DNA of 36,450 bases from Candidatus Latescibacterota bacterium (GTDB lineage: Bacteria; Latescibacterota; UBA2968; GCA-2709665), in the NCBI GenBank assembly GCA_021295655.1, contig JAGWBX010000001.1:80672-117121 (forward strand), given 5' to 3'. The notes beneath the pieces are model-generated. The model was given only the letters and a program-made list of their open reading frames with translations. It did not search any database and had not been told where the DNA came from. A program made the position numbers and the translations under genes. Positions within the stretch are counted from its first letter, which is position 1. Each line of letters starts with the position of its first letter. Positions 1 to 7,780 of this stretch are shown here, piece by piece.

Positions 1-1885
1 CCCGGAACCATTCACCGCAGTCTGCCAGAAACGAAACCGACCCTCCTGATCCGGCCTCCATAAAATCTCGCCGGTAGCACGGTCCCACACGATGTCCTGA
101 GCCCTGGTTTCCAGATGCACGAATCCCCCGTCCAGATTACGGATCCTGGGCATGAACCGGCAGAGCGCGCCAACCCGGCACCACGATGGAGGGGGGTCAA
201 GAAACTCCGGCCGACGGGTTTTTGCCGTTTGCACGGGAACCGCAGGCTTCGGGTGCGGCCGGCCTGGCGAAATGGCCCCGCCGTCCGGTAGGTCGGCATG
301 GGGAACGTAAACGCCCTCGGCGAACCGCACCACGGACCGGTTCAGGTCTCCTGTTACCTGAAAGTCGGCCACCGCCACCGTATCGTCCGCGACGGGGTCG
401 ACGAGCAACACCAGGTCCCCCTTATTGGTCAACCCATTGCCAATACTTCCGTCGTCTACAAAAACGGGTCCGGGGATATCTTGTGGATTGCCACCACCAA
501 ACAGTACTGCGCGCATTCCCGGATAAAGGGTCAGGCCGTCGGGAAAGTGAAATCGCCCTTTGGGCCCGCCATCCGCCTATCGTGACCGGCTTCGAGTCGA
601 CGTTCCGTATTTCGACAAACTCGTCGGCCTTGCCGTCCCTCACCCCGTCCGAATTGGCATCACCGCGCGGCCCCGGAGCCGGATCCGCCAGTACCTCGTC
701 GATCACCACTCTGGCTCCTGCCGACTCGAGGGGTGGGCCCCCTGGATTCGAAGGGTCGAGGTCATTGACCACAACCCGGCCAGGAACGGAGATTGCTCCC
801 GACACGCCGGCGGCTATATCGGCAGTACCCATGCCCACGGCGGTCCCGATAGCTCCCGAGAGGCTGATAACCGCATCGTTGGTCGTATGCCAGGCCACCC
901 CGTCGTCAATTGTGGACCCGCTTCCATCGTTAAATACGGCCCATGCTTCGAACCGGATCGTGGCTCCAAGTTCCACCGTGGTATCCGCGGGCAGGACTTC
1001 GATGCGCTGGATCAGGTTGGGCGCCCGACCGGGTGAAAACAAGGCGCCGCCACCGGGTAATTCACTGTGGAGGAGGAATGGACCACGGCCTTGCGGGTGG
1101 CGCGCGATCGATTGATTCCTGTCCCCCGTTTTGCCGTCGTAGGCCGCGGTCGCCATTGTGTCGGTAACGGATGGATCTATCAGGTAGACCTCGTCACCTC
1201 CGTTTTTCAGACCCCCTCCGATCGTACCGTCGTCCACGAACACCAGCCCGGGAATTCCGGCGGGAGAACCACCGCCGAACAGGACCAGTCGCTGACCGGG
1301 TTCCAATACCGTGTTTTCAGGAAACGTGAATCTGGACCCGGGCGCGGTCCCCGCGTCGCTCAATTGCCATCCGTCCAGCCTGACCGCTCTGATTCCGATA
1401 TTGAGCAATTCCACAAATTCGTCCTGACTGTGGTGGCGCGTCCCGTCGCCGTTGGCGTCACCCCGCACGTCCGCCGGCGGGTCTGCAAGAATCTCCTGAA
1501 TAACGACGACTTCGCGGACGCCTTCTCCAGCGAGGTGCATTGTCAGAGCGTCAATGCTGGTCTCGACGGTCAGATCTGCGAAATAGAAAGCGAGGCCCTC
1601 GGGTTCAAAACGGACCGGCAGGCCCATGGACCGATCCGGCGGCAATACGACGCCGGTGTCCGTAATGAGGGCGTCCGGCAAATGGAATGCGGTCCCGTCA
1701 ATGCTGACGGCAGTCAAGACCAGGTCGGCCTGACCTCCGTTTGCAACAAAGACACTATCCAGGACGGAAGTCCCGGCGCGTACCGGACCGAAGCGAAGCG
1801 TATCCGGTGTGGCGACCGCCTGCGCCCACAACCCCGTCCGTTCAGGGACGAGGAACACGAGAAAAAACACGAGGACCTGTCTCAA
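1..1885 (-). CDS. Secreted lamin-tail domain protein (ASH + Big_2 + two LTD domains), partial and frameshifted
   Basis: Partial gene running off the window's left edge. I chose the TTG at 1885 as start: an AAGGAG box lies six bases upstream, and translation from it gives a short basic end, a hydrophobic segment and an AQA-type cleavage site near residue 22. Domains in order are an ASH-like beta domain (about 25-125, DTLRFGPVRAG), a lamin-tail domain (126-285, with GDANGDG then DEFVELLN), a Big_2 Ig-like domain (290-372) and a second lamin-tail domain from about 390 (GDANSDG, DEFVEIRN). The second lamin-tail domain shifts reading frame near 567-580. After GGW the family pattern continues one frame over (RFHFPDGLTLYPG, VLFGGG, VFVDDGSIGNG) and stays open to base 1. 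Such proteins are usually exported surface or sorted proteins, and the missing C-terminus may hold a sorting signal. Whether the break is an assembly error or a real mutation cannot be told here. Confidence 0.8.
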
Positions 1886-1951
1886 ACATCTCTCCTTCCG
1901 AAGGCGCCAGCACGTCACGACTTCCGGTGCAATTCGTATGCCAGTTAGCGT

Positions 1952-1978
1952 ATTGTAATATAAAATATTTATTATCAA
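1952..1978 (-). promoter_or_regulatory. Candidate promoter of the lamin-tail gene
   Basis: On the minus strand TTGATA (1973-1978) is followed after 15 bases by TACAAT (1952-1957), inside a strongly AT-rich island in otherwise GC-rich DNA. The spacing is two bases short of ideal, so the exact hexamers are uncertain. The island is about 70 bases upstream of the TTG start. Confidence 0.35.
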
Positions 1979-2195
1979 TAAGTTATATTGCATGATGTTC
2001 CAATCTGACAAGCCCGGCGGTGAATATAACTTTCAGCATTGGCCAGTATATTGAAACATCGCTCGAGGCAGACATAAATAATCCCAGCCGCAGATACGGC
2101 CGGGAAACAGAGCATGTTCACGCCGGTCCGGTGTGCCCATTGTCGGGCGGCGATCGAATCGCCAGCCCGCACGGGTTTCCTCCCTCAGGGTCTAT

Positions 2196-2258
2196 CAGCC
2201 GGTTGAAAAAGCCCATCCGGGTTGCGGCCGGCAAAGCGACTTTATCAACGGACTGTTT
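2196..2258. repeat. Inverted-repeat element, copy A (MITE/REP-like)
   Basis: About 63 bases with imperfect terminal inverted repeats: left arm CAGCCGGTTGAAAAAG, right arm CTTTATCAACGGACTGTTT, around a GC-rich core (CATCCGGGTTGCGGCCGGC). It matches copy B over nearly its whole length and copy C at both ends. It has no coding capacity. The ends resemble the AACAGxCxGTTGAAAAA-type termini seen on some transposon-derived small repeats, which is a comparison from memory. Confidence 0.8.
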
Positions 2259-2436
2259 AGCACGACTGCAATGCACTGTTGTCGATCTCTTTTTGTCTCC
2301 CCAAACCGGATTCCCCTTGACACCGCGGAAACTGCACACGATTTTACACCGTAGGAATCGGAGTTTTTCGTTCAACGCCCGCAGGCTGATCTCTTCGTAG
2401 AATCAATCCTTCTGATTGATCGGGATCGTCCCTGCC

Positions 2437-2504
2437 TTAACAGCCCGTTGAAAAAGTCCATCCGGGCTGCGGCCGGCAGAGCGACTATATCAACGGACTG
2501 TTAA
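2437..2504. repeat. Inverted-repeat element, copy B, abutting a ribosome-binding site
   Basis: A 68-base element and the most symmetrical copy. The left arm TTAACAGCCCGTTGAAAAAG and the reverse complement of the right arm TTAACAGTCCGTTGATATAG agree at most positions. TTAA occurs at both outer ends as part of the palindrome. The right end runs directly into the AAGGAGA ribosome-binding site (2503-2509) of the next gene, so the element would fold in that gene's 5' leader. Confidence 0.85.
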
Positions 2505-2515
2505 AGGAGACCAGG

Positions 2516-3301
2516 ATGCCCCGGAACGTCATCCTGCCGGATGATTTCAATGATCAACTCGACGTCCCCAACGCACCCGAACGGCTCAGGGAGGCGCTCG
2601 ACGTCGCTCGAAAAATCACCGACGCCGGCGTACCTCTGTTGCCGAATCCGGATCATGCCGCCATTTTCGTCGATCCTCCGCATCTCCTTTCCGGCCGATT
2701 GAAACGCATCGGTTACATTGCCGGTTGGGACACCCGGTGCTATCCGTCGCCGGTTGACGGGCACGACTACATTAACGTACCTTCCGGTTTGCCCAGGGAA
2801 AGCCCCGCTCGAGGAAAGGGCTGGTTTGACTACGTCGCAGTCGTCCATCCCGTTGACGAAGCCGCCCGGGACCACATGCTTGCCCAGGGACATGGCAATC
2901 CATTCGTACACCATATGACGTGGGGAATCGTGCCGCCCGTGCGGGAGGATGAAGGCGATTTCGACTATGCGGGGAAGGTAATCACCTATCTTGCGAGGAT
3001 ACGACGGACCATCGGCGCGGCTCTGAACGAATCGCCGGGAGCGCTGGTCATGGCGCTACCGCAATCCGTATGTGCGGATGCCCGTTTCAAGGCATGTCTT
3101 CCAACGTGGGTCAACGGATTGGACCCGGAGGAATACCAGGTCGAGCCGATGCAGGGCGGAGGTTTTCTGCTTCAATTTTTCGTCCTGACGGGAGGAAGAA
3201 TCGAGGTCGCACTCCGGTCGGGCACACGTCAGACATTCAACCCGATGAGTGTACACAAAATCTCAAAGGACGAAATCAGCGCCGTTCAATCCGGCGGGTA
3301 G
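2516..3301 (+). CDS. Unrecognised 261-aa protein
   Basis: ATG preceded by AAGGAGA six bases upstream, so both start and gene are credible. I do not recognise the family. The protein is soluble, with no signal peptide or membrane segment. Features that could belong to a vicinal-oxygen-chelate-like barrel are a strand with histidine (DYVAVVHPVDE), a second His-His strand (FVHHMTWGI) about 40 residues later, and a C-terminal strand with glutamate (GRIEVALRSG), the usual spacing of a His/His/Glu metal site. This is only a suggestion from pattern. It stands alone on the plus strand, with the copy B repeat abutting its ribosome-binding site, and ends before a strong terminator facing rpoN. Confidence 0.75.
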   Translation: MPRNVILPDDFNDQLDVPNAPERLREALDVARKITDAGVPLLPNPDHAAIFVDPPHLLSGRLKRIGYIAGWDTRCYPSPVDGHDYINVPSGLPRESPARGKGWFDYVAVVHPVDEAARDHMLAQGHGNPFVHHMTWGIVPPVREDEGDFDYAGKVITYLARIRRTIGAALNESPGALVMALPQSVCADARFKACLPTWVNGLDPEEYQVEPMQGGGFLLQFFVLTGGRIEVALRSGTRQTFNPMSVHKISKDEISAVQSGG

Positions 3302-3338
3302 TTTGCCGGAACAGGTACGGGCAAGACGCGCACACACC

Positions 3339-3405
3339 CAACAAACAACCGGCGGAATCCCGGTGCATATCAGTTGATCCACGGGATTCCGCCGGTTGTT
3401 TGTTG
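3339..3405. terminator. Bidirectional terminator, 24-bp perfect stem
   Basis: Arms 3339-3362 and 3382-3405 are perfectly complementary over 24 bases around a 19-base loop. The stem has a GC-rich inner part (CCGGCGGAATCCCG) and an outer AT-rich part reading TTGTTTGTTG on either strand, so it can end transcription both ways. It lies between the convergent 2516 gene and rpoN. Confidence 0.8.
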
Positions 3406-3428
3406 CTGAGCCGGTGTACACATCACCT

Positions 3429-4898
3429 TCAAATTGACTTCCTGTATCTGGCGGGATTGATCTTCAGTTGATCTCTATACTTGGCTACCGTACGGCGCGC
3501 GATGGCGATACCCTCTTCTTTCAGCAGATCAGCGATTTTCTGATCACTCAAGGGCTTTCTGGAGTTCTCCTCCGCAATTAACCTGGCGATCTTTTGTTTT
3601 ACGCTCCTTGCGGCAATGTCTTCGCCGTCGTTGCGGGTCAGTCCGCCATCGAAGAAGTATTTCAACTCGAATACACCGTGTGGCGTCTGTACGTATTTCC
3701 CGTTGCTCACCCGGCTGATTGTCGAAACGTGCATTTCTACCCGGTCCGCGACCTCCTGAAGCACCATGGGCTTAAGAAAGCCAACTCCCTTGTCGAAGAA
3801 TGCGTGCTGGCTGTCGACGATACACCGCATCACCTTGAGCATTGTAGTACGGCGCTGGTTAATCGCGCTGATGAACCAGCGGGCGGAATTCAGGCGGTCC
3901 ACGACGAACTTCCTGGCCTGACTCCCCGGTTTGCCGGACTTGCTGAGCAATGTTCTGTATGCAGGGCTGACCCGCAGGGCAGGAAGATTGCGGTCGATCA
4001 GCGAAACCACATATTCGTCGCCCACCTTCTGCACCTCGAGATCGGGTACGACCAGATTGTGATTGATGCGGCTTTCCCTGTAAATCATCGGTTTGGGGTT
4101 AAGGCCTGAAATCACGCTTTCGCCGTGGGCAATCGCCGCCCGGTCCACACCGAGCGATCGACTGATCTTCATATATCGTCGGTTCACCAGATCGTCCCAG
4201 CAGTCGCGTACGATGCCCATCGCCAGAGAGTCCTGCAGTCCCCGCTCTTGAAGCTGGATCGCAAGGCATTCCTGGAGGTCCCGTGCGCCCACGCCCGGTG
4301 GATCGAACGTTTGAATAATCTCCAGGATCCGCTCCACAGTTTCCGGCTCTTCTTCGAGAACAGCAACAATATCCTCGATCTCCGCCTGCAAAAAGCCGTC
4401 TTCGTCGATATTGCCAATGATATACTCGCCAATCTTCCGTTCACCGGCGTCCAGATCGGTAAGGGAGAGCTGGGCCCGCAGGTCCGCTTCCAACGATTGC
4501 TGCCCGGGGCCGTCGTACTCCCACTCTTCAGCGTTGGGGTCGAACTCATGCCGGGGCACGGTATACCCGGCATCGTTCAGGAGTTCGTTCCACTGATTTT
4601 CGTCTAACCGTCCGTCCGCCATTGCTGCGTCGTTGAATTCCAGGTCCGACGTGTCCGCATCGTCCGCTTCCTTCCCTTCGGCGTCGGAATCAGCCGGCTC
4701 CGTACCGTCCGATTCCAGATCCCATTCCTCGTCTTCGCGGCCTGTCTCTTCCGAATCCTCCAGGAGTGGATTGGTCTGCAATTCCTGCTGAATCAACTGT
4801 TCCAATTCGAGCGAGGGCATCTGCAGCAGCCGCAACGACTGGATGAGCTGGGGGGCCAGCTTCTGTTGAAGAGAAACGGTCTGGGTCAGTTGAATCAT
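3429..4898 (-). CDS. rpoN: RNA polymerase sigma-54 factor RpoN
   Basis: 489-aa sigma-54, which directs RNA polymerase to -24/-12 promoters that need activator ATPases. Region I (residues 1-50) is the glutamine/leucine-rich activator-responsive segment (SLQQKLAPQLIQSLRLLQMP, then NPLLE). Region II (about 51-110) is a very acidic linker rich in E and D. The core-binding region follows, then a helix-turn-helix near 385-420 (VADRVEMHVSTISRVSNGKY), and the diagnostic RpoN box ARRTVAKYR at 467-475, 15 residues before the stop. Length is normal. It is the last gene of the minus-strand run, 229 bases after lptB, a neighbour pairing common in diderms. No enhancer-binding regulator and no clear -24/-12 site is visible in the window. 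Confidence 0.97.
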   Translation of the reverse strand: MIQLTQTVSLQQKLAPQLIQSLRLLQMPSLELEQLIQQELQTNPLLEDSEETGREDEEWDLESDGTEPADSDAEGKEADDADTSDLEFNDAAMADGRLDENQWNELLNDAGYTVPRHEFDPNAEEWEYDGPGQQSLEADLRAQLSLTDLDAGERKIGEYIIGNIDEDGFLQAEIEDIVAVLEEEPETVERILEIIQTFDPPGVGARDLQECLAIQLQERGLQDSLAMGIVRDCWDDLVNRRYMKISRSLGVDRAAIAHGESVISGLNPKPMIYRESRINHNLVVPDLEVQKVGDEYVVSLIDRNLPALRVSPAYRTLLSKSGKPGSQARKFVVDRLNSARWFISAINQRRTTMLKVMRCIVDSQHAFFDKGVGFLKPMVLQEVADRVEMHVSTISRVSNGKYVQTPHGVFELKYFFDGGLTRNDGEDIAARSVKQKIARLIAEENSRKPLSDQKIADLLKEEGIAIARRTVAKYRDQLKINPARYRKSI

Positions 4899-5127
4899 AT
4901 GGCTTTGAAGATCCCTGGAAAGACGTACGAAACGGGAAACGCCGCAACGATCCTGCGGATAGACCCGTAAGTGGGAATTGCTGTCAGGTGGTTAATCATC
5001 GATGTTTTGAATTCAGCCGTCCCCGATCGAAATGCGCGGAGGTCGGCTCAACCTCCGACCGGCCCTCCACTCACTTCGCAAAAAAATAATAAGGAAAACA
5101 GGACCGTGTGACAATCCCAATATTGGG

Positions 5128-5850
5128 TCAGTCCAATCGAAATCTGTCCCCGAGGTATACGCGCCGCACTTCGGGATTTTCAGCCAGTTCAATCGGGCTG
5201 CCGGAGGTTAGAATCCTTCCGTTGGAGAGAATATAGGATCTGTCGGTAATCGCCAGGGTTTCGCGTACATTGTGATCGGTAATGAGCAGTCCGATCCGTC
5301 GGTCCTTCAGCGCGCGGATTATGGCCTGGATATCTTCGACGGCCTTCGGGTCAATACCGGCGAAGGGCTCGTCCAGCAGGAGGAATCTTGGACGCCTGGC
5401 CAGCGCGCGGGTAATCTCCAGTCTGCGTGCTTCGCCGCCCGATAGCCCGTCCGCCCTGCGAGTCGCGAGATTCGTGAGTCCCAGTTCGTTCAGAAGCGCC
5501 TCCAGACGGGCCTCCTGTTCCACACGTGACAGATGAAGTGTTTCCAGCACCGCGAGGATATTCTGCTTCACGGTCAGTTTTCTGAATACGGAGGGTTCCT
5601 GGGCCAGATAGCCGATGCCCTTCCGTGCCCGAACGTACATCGGCATACCTGTTATTTCCTCTCCTCCGAGGAAGATCTCACCTTGCTTGCACGGAATCAG
5701 TCCCACAATCAGGTGAAAGGTGGTCGTTTTCCCGGCTCCATTGGGTCCCAGAAGGCCCACAACCTCCCCCGGATTCACCTTGAGGCAGACGCCATCCACC
5801 ACCCGCCGGCGCTGGTACGCCTTAACCAGGTGCCGTGCCTTCAGTATCAT
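5128..5850 (-). CDS. lptB: LPS export ABC transporter ATP-binding protein LptB
   Basis: 240-aa ATPase that powers lipopolysaccharide extraction from the inner membrane with LptF/LptG. Motifs: Walker [10 protein letters not shown] (35-43), the Q-loop in YLAQEPS (81-87), signature LSGGE (136-140), Walker B FLLLDE (156-161) and the switch histidine in ITDHN (H193). An open frame extends 51 codons upstream, but that part lies inside the preceding gene. The ATG at 5848-5850 overlaps the stop of the OstA-like gene as ATGA and begins the normal LptB N-terminus ([12 protein letters not shown]). The overlap implies translational coupling. The membrane partners LptF/G are not in the window. Confidence 0.95.
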   Translation of the reverse strand: MILKARHLVKAYQRRRVVDGVCLKVNPGEVVGLLGPNGAGKTTTFHLIVGLIPCKQGEIFLGGEEITGMPMYVRARKGIGYLAQEPSVFRKLTVKQNILAVLETLHLSRVEQEARLEALLNELGLTNLATRRADGLSGGEARRLEITRALARRPRFLLLDEPFAGIDPKAVEDIQAIIRALKDRRIGLLITDHNVRETLAITDRSYILSNGRILTSGSPIELAENPEVRRVYLGDRFRLD

Positions 5851-7172
5851 GGCGCGTCTCCGGATTCCGCGGGCTTGTATCGGCCCCGAACACCGCCTTC
5901 CGCATGAACATTCGTAAGCCGGGCGTCGTCGAACCTCAGTGTCACCGAGTCGCCGGAAAGCCGGATATCCCCGGTTTTTTCGGTTCCAGACCGATGGGTA
6001 CATCGGGCGCGCTCCCGGATCCGGACCTCACGTACGGCTCCCTTTTCGAAGCTAAACGCAATTGAGCCGCCCGAAATTCGACTGACGGCCGCGCTATCGG
6101 ACGAAACATATGCGCCAATACCCATTCCTTGAACCGTCAGGCTGTCCAGGTTCCCACGCAGAAGGCCCATACGGATTCGACTGCCCTTGAGGTCCACGCT
6201 GGCGCCATCACGCGTGGACAACATCGTGGAAGCCTCCCCGGATGCATCCATGGTGGCGATCCGGCCCTCTGCCATGCCCAGTACAACCGTATCGGCCAGA
6301 ACCTCCTGTGTGTCGTCATTCTCCGGCTGCACCGCTTCCTTCCGCAGCCTTGCGGCGCCAATGAGGACGATTGTATCGAGCGCATTGCCACCCGCGCCGT
6401 GCACGTGCATCCGTTCGGCGTTTAATGTCACCGAGTCAGCGCGTGTTTCATCGGTCTGAAACCAGTCAGCAGATGTTCCGCCGCCCAGTTCCAGCCGGTC
6501 CGCCGGTCCGAAATATCGTCCGTAGGAGGCACGCGCCCGCATACCGGCATGGTCCATGCGGACTCGTCCGGAAAACCGCATACGATCGCCCAGATCGGCG
6601 AAATGCATCGAGTCCGAGCGAACGGCAAGCGAATCATCAGGTGTTTCAGGCAGGCGTACGACCTGAACGCCGCCCATTCCCAGGCCTGAATCCGCCAGTA
6701 CATGATACGTCATTGCAGGTGAGCGAAACGAGATGCGCTTCCGGCTGTAGTTCAGTACAACTCCGCCGTCGGCCTCCAACAGGTTTGCCTTTTTGCGGTA
6801 CGTCACGCGCCGGGCAGACAGGAGCCGGTCCTGTTCAATGACCCGAACCCCGCCCCGGAAGGTCGCCAGTTCGCTTTGAGGGTGATACGTCAGGGCATCG
6901 GCGACCAGGGTTCTTGCAGAATCCCGGTATGTAACCCGCCCAAAGAACCTTGCCCGTGACAATACGCCGCCAGTAATCCACATGCGCGCCGAATCCGCAT
7001 TCACGCTGAGCGCGCGATCAGTGTGCCGGTAGGATACACCGCCCACTTCTATCCGCAAAACGCCCGCATCCCGCAGTATGGTTTCGCTGCGGTCGGCACG
7101 GATCAATTCTGCCGCGTCAACAGGAGATGCCGTCGCCAGGAGATGCCACAATAATAACAGGGAGAAGAACAT
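5847..7172 (-). CDS. OstA/LptA-like periplasmic protein
   Basis: Exported protein of about 441 aa, rich in beta strands, with repeated OstA-type strand pairs in which a modified layer is rebuilt repeatedly ([19 protein letters not shown], then [22 protein letters not shown]). It sits between lptC and lptB, so it most likely forms or extends the periplasmic LptA bridge for lipopolysaccharide. It is more than twice the size of a typical LptA and lacks the large beta-barrel of LptD, so it may be a multi-repeat LptA or an LptD-like N-terminal half. I chose the ATG at 7172 because it starts a clean signal peptide ([16 protein letters not shown], then VDAA). No good ribosome-binding site is seen, and the frame is open to a GTG at 7271 inside lptC. 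Its stop overlaps the lptB start. Confidence 0.85.
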   Translation of the reverse strand: MFFSLLLLWHLLATASPVDAAELIRADRSETILRDAGVLRIEVGGVSYRHTDRALSVNADSARMWITGGVLSRARFFGRVTYRDSARTLVADALTYHPQSELATFRGGVRVIEQDRLLSARRVTYRKKANLLEADGGVVLNYSRKRISFRSPAMTYHVLADSGLGMGGVQVVRLPETPDDSLAVRSDSMHFADLGDRMRFSGRVRMDHAGMRARASYGRYFGPADRLELGGGTSADWFQTDETRADSVTLNAERMHVHGAGGNALDTIVLIGAARLRKEAVQPENDDTQEVLADTVVLGMAEGRIATMDASGEASTMLSTRDGASVDLKGSRIRMGLLRGNLDSLTVQGMGIGAYVSSDSAAVSRISGGSIAFSFEKGAVREVRIRERARCTHRSGTEKTGDIRLSGDSVTLRFDDARLTNVHAEGGVRGRYKPAESGDAP

Positions 7173-7213
7173 ACAAGAGGAAGGAAAGGCGACGATTGCA
7201 GAAAGACAGATCG

Positions 7214-7780
7214 TTACCGGAGGGAATCCACCCCGCCCAGTCGCGTTGAAACCTGACGCATCTTCCACCACTTGAGATCTGAAGATGCCTCGAACCCTTC
7301 ACCCGTCTCCTCGCCGTCGGGTCGCCGGAGGGTCATCCGACCGTTTCCCTTGATCATGTCGGTTTCACGGTTCCAGCGTAACGTGTCAGTCTCCAGACGG
7401 GTTCCGTTCGTAGCAACCACGGCCACGCCTCCCGTTACCACCATATCCCCGGAATCTTCGTGAATCTCGGCCTGTCGCGCCGTCAATACGGACACCCGAT
7501 TCAACCCCGATCCGTCGTAAAAGGAAACAGTTACACCGCTGTCGAGGAGGGCTGTTAAAGTCCGATCGAACTTCCTGAAATGTCCTGCCGTGACTTCGGC
7601 GCGTTTGCGGCCGTTCCGGGTAACCACCGTGTTCCATCCCCACGCCTCCTGGTCCGGAGGCTTAGGGACTGCAGAATGGTTGGAAGGGGGTTGCGACGGC
7701 GGCGAACAGCCTGTCGCAAGAAATAAAGACAGGCAAACCCCGAACGAGTACGATACCGGGGACGCCCGACCCGACTTCAT
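7214..7780 (-). CDS. lptC: LPS export protein LptC-like lipoprotein
   Basis: 188 aa with an N-terminal hydrophobic stretch ending in a lipobox (LFLATGC, Cys 25), so probably a lipoprotein rather than the single-helix LptC of E. coli. The body shows the LptC pattern of strands: a target line (GHFRKFDRTLTALLDSGVTV), then SVLTARQAEI and GDMVVTGGVAVVATNGTRLET, followed by LRWN. The role would be to pass lipopolysaccharide from LptBFG to LptA at the periplasmic face. The ATG overlaps the pyrG stop by four bases (ATGA). The position before the OstA-like gene and lptB supports the call. Confidence 0.88.
   Translation of the reverse strand: MKSGRASPVSYSFGVCLSLFLATGCSPPSQPPSNHSAVPKPPDQEAWGWNTVVTRNGRKRAEVTAGHFRKFDRTLTALLDSGVTVSFYDGSGLNRVSVLTARQAEIHEDSGDMVVTGGVAVVATNGTRLETDTLRWNRETDMIKGNGRMTLRRPDGEETGEGFEASSDLKWWKMRQVSTRLGGVDSLR

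Larger units (their letters stand above)
1886..2515. other. 630-base intergenic region
   Basis: No convincing gene lies here. The side next to 1885 is AT-rich and promoter-like. The rest holds two copies of the inverted-repeat element (listed separately). A TTGACA at 2317-2322 has only a poor -10 (ATTTTA at 18-base spacing), so it is a weak candidate promoter for the gene at 2516. The short open frames across the region lack ribosome-binding sites and recognisable domains. Confidence 0.6.

Noticed and set aside
186..1948. Long plus-strand open frames opposite the lamin-tail gene
   Set aside because: The minus strand encodes two lamin-tail domains, an Ig-like domain and a signal peptide. The plus-strand products look like nothing known.
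2020..2400. A 126-codon plus-strand open frame in the first intergenic region
   Set aside because: It has no ribosome-binding site, runs through repeat copy A, and encodes no recognisable domain.
5041..5080. Overlapping hairpins (GGAGGT/ACCTCC and GGTCGG/CCGACC) between lptB and rpoN
   Set aside because: Considered as a terminator or attenuator. On the minus strand the T-run precedes rather than follows the stems, so it does not fit an intrinsic terminator.
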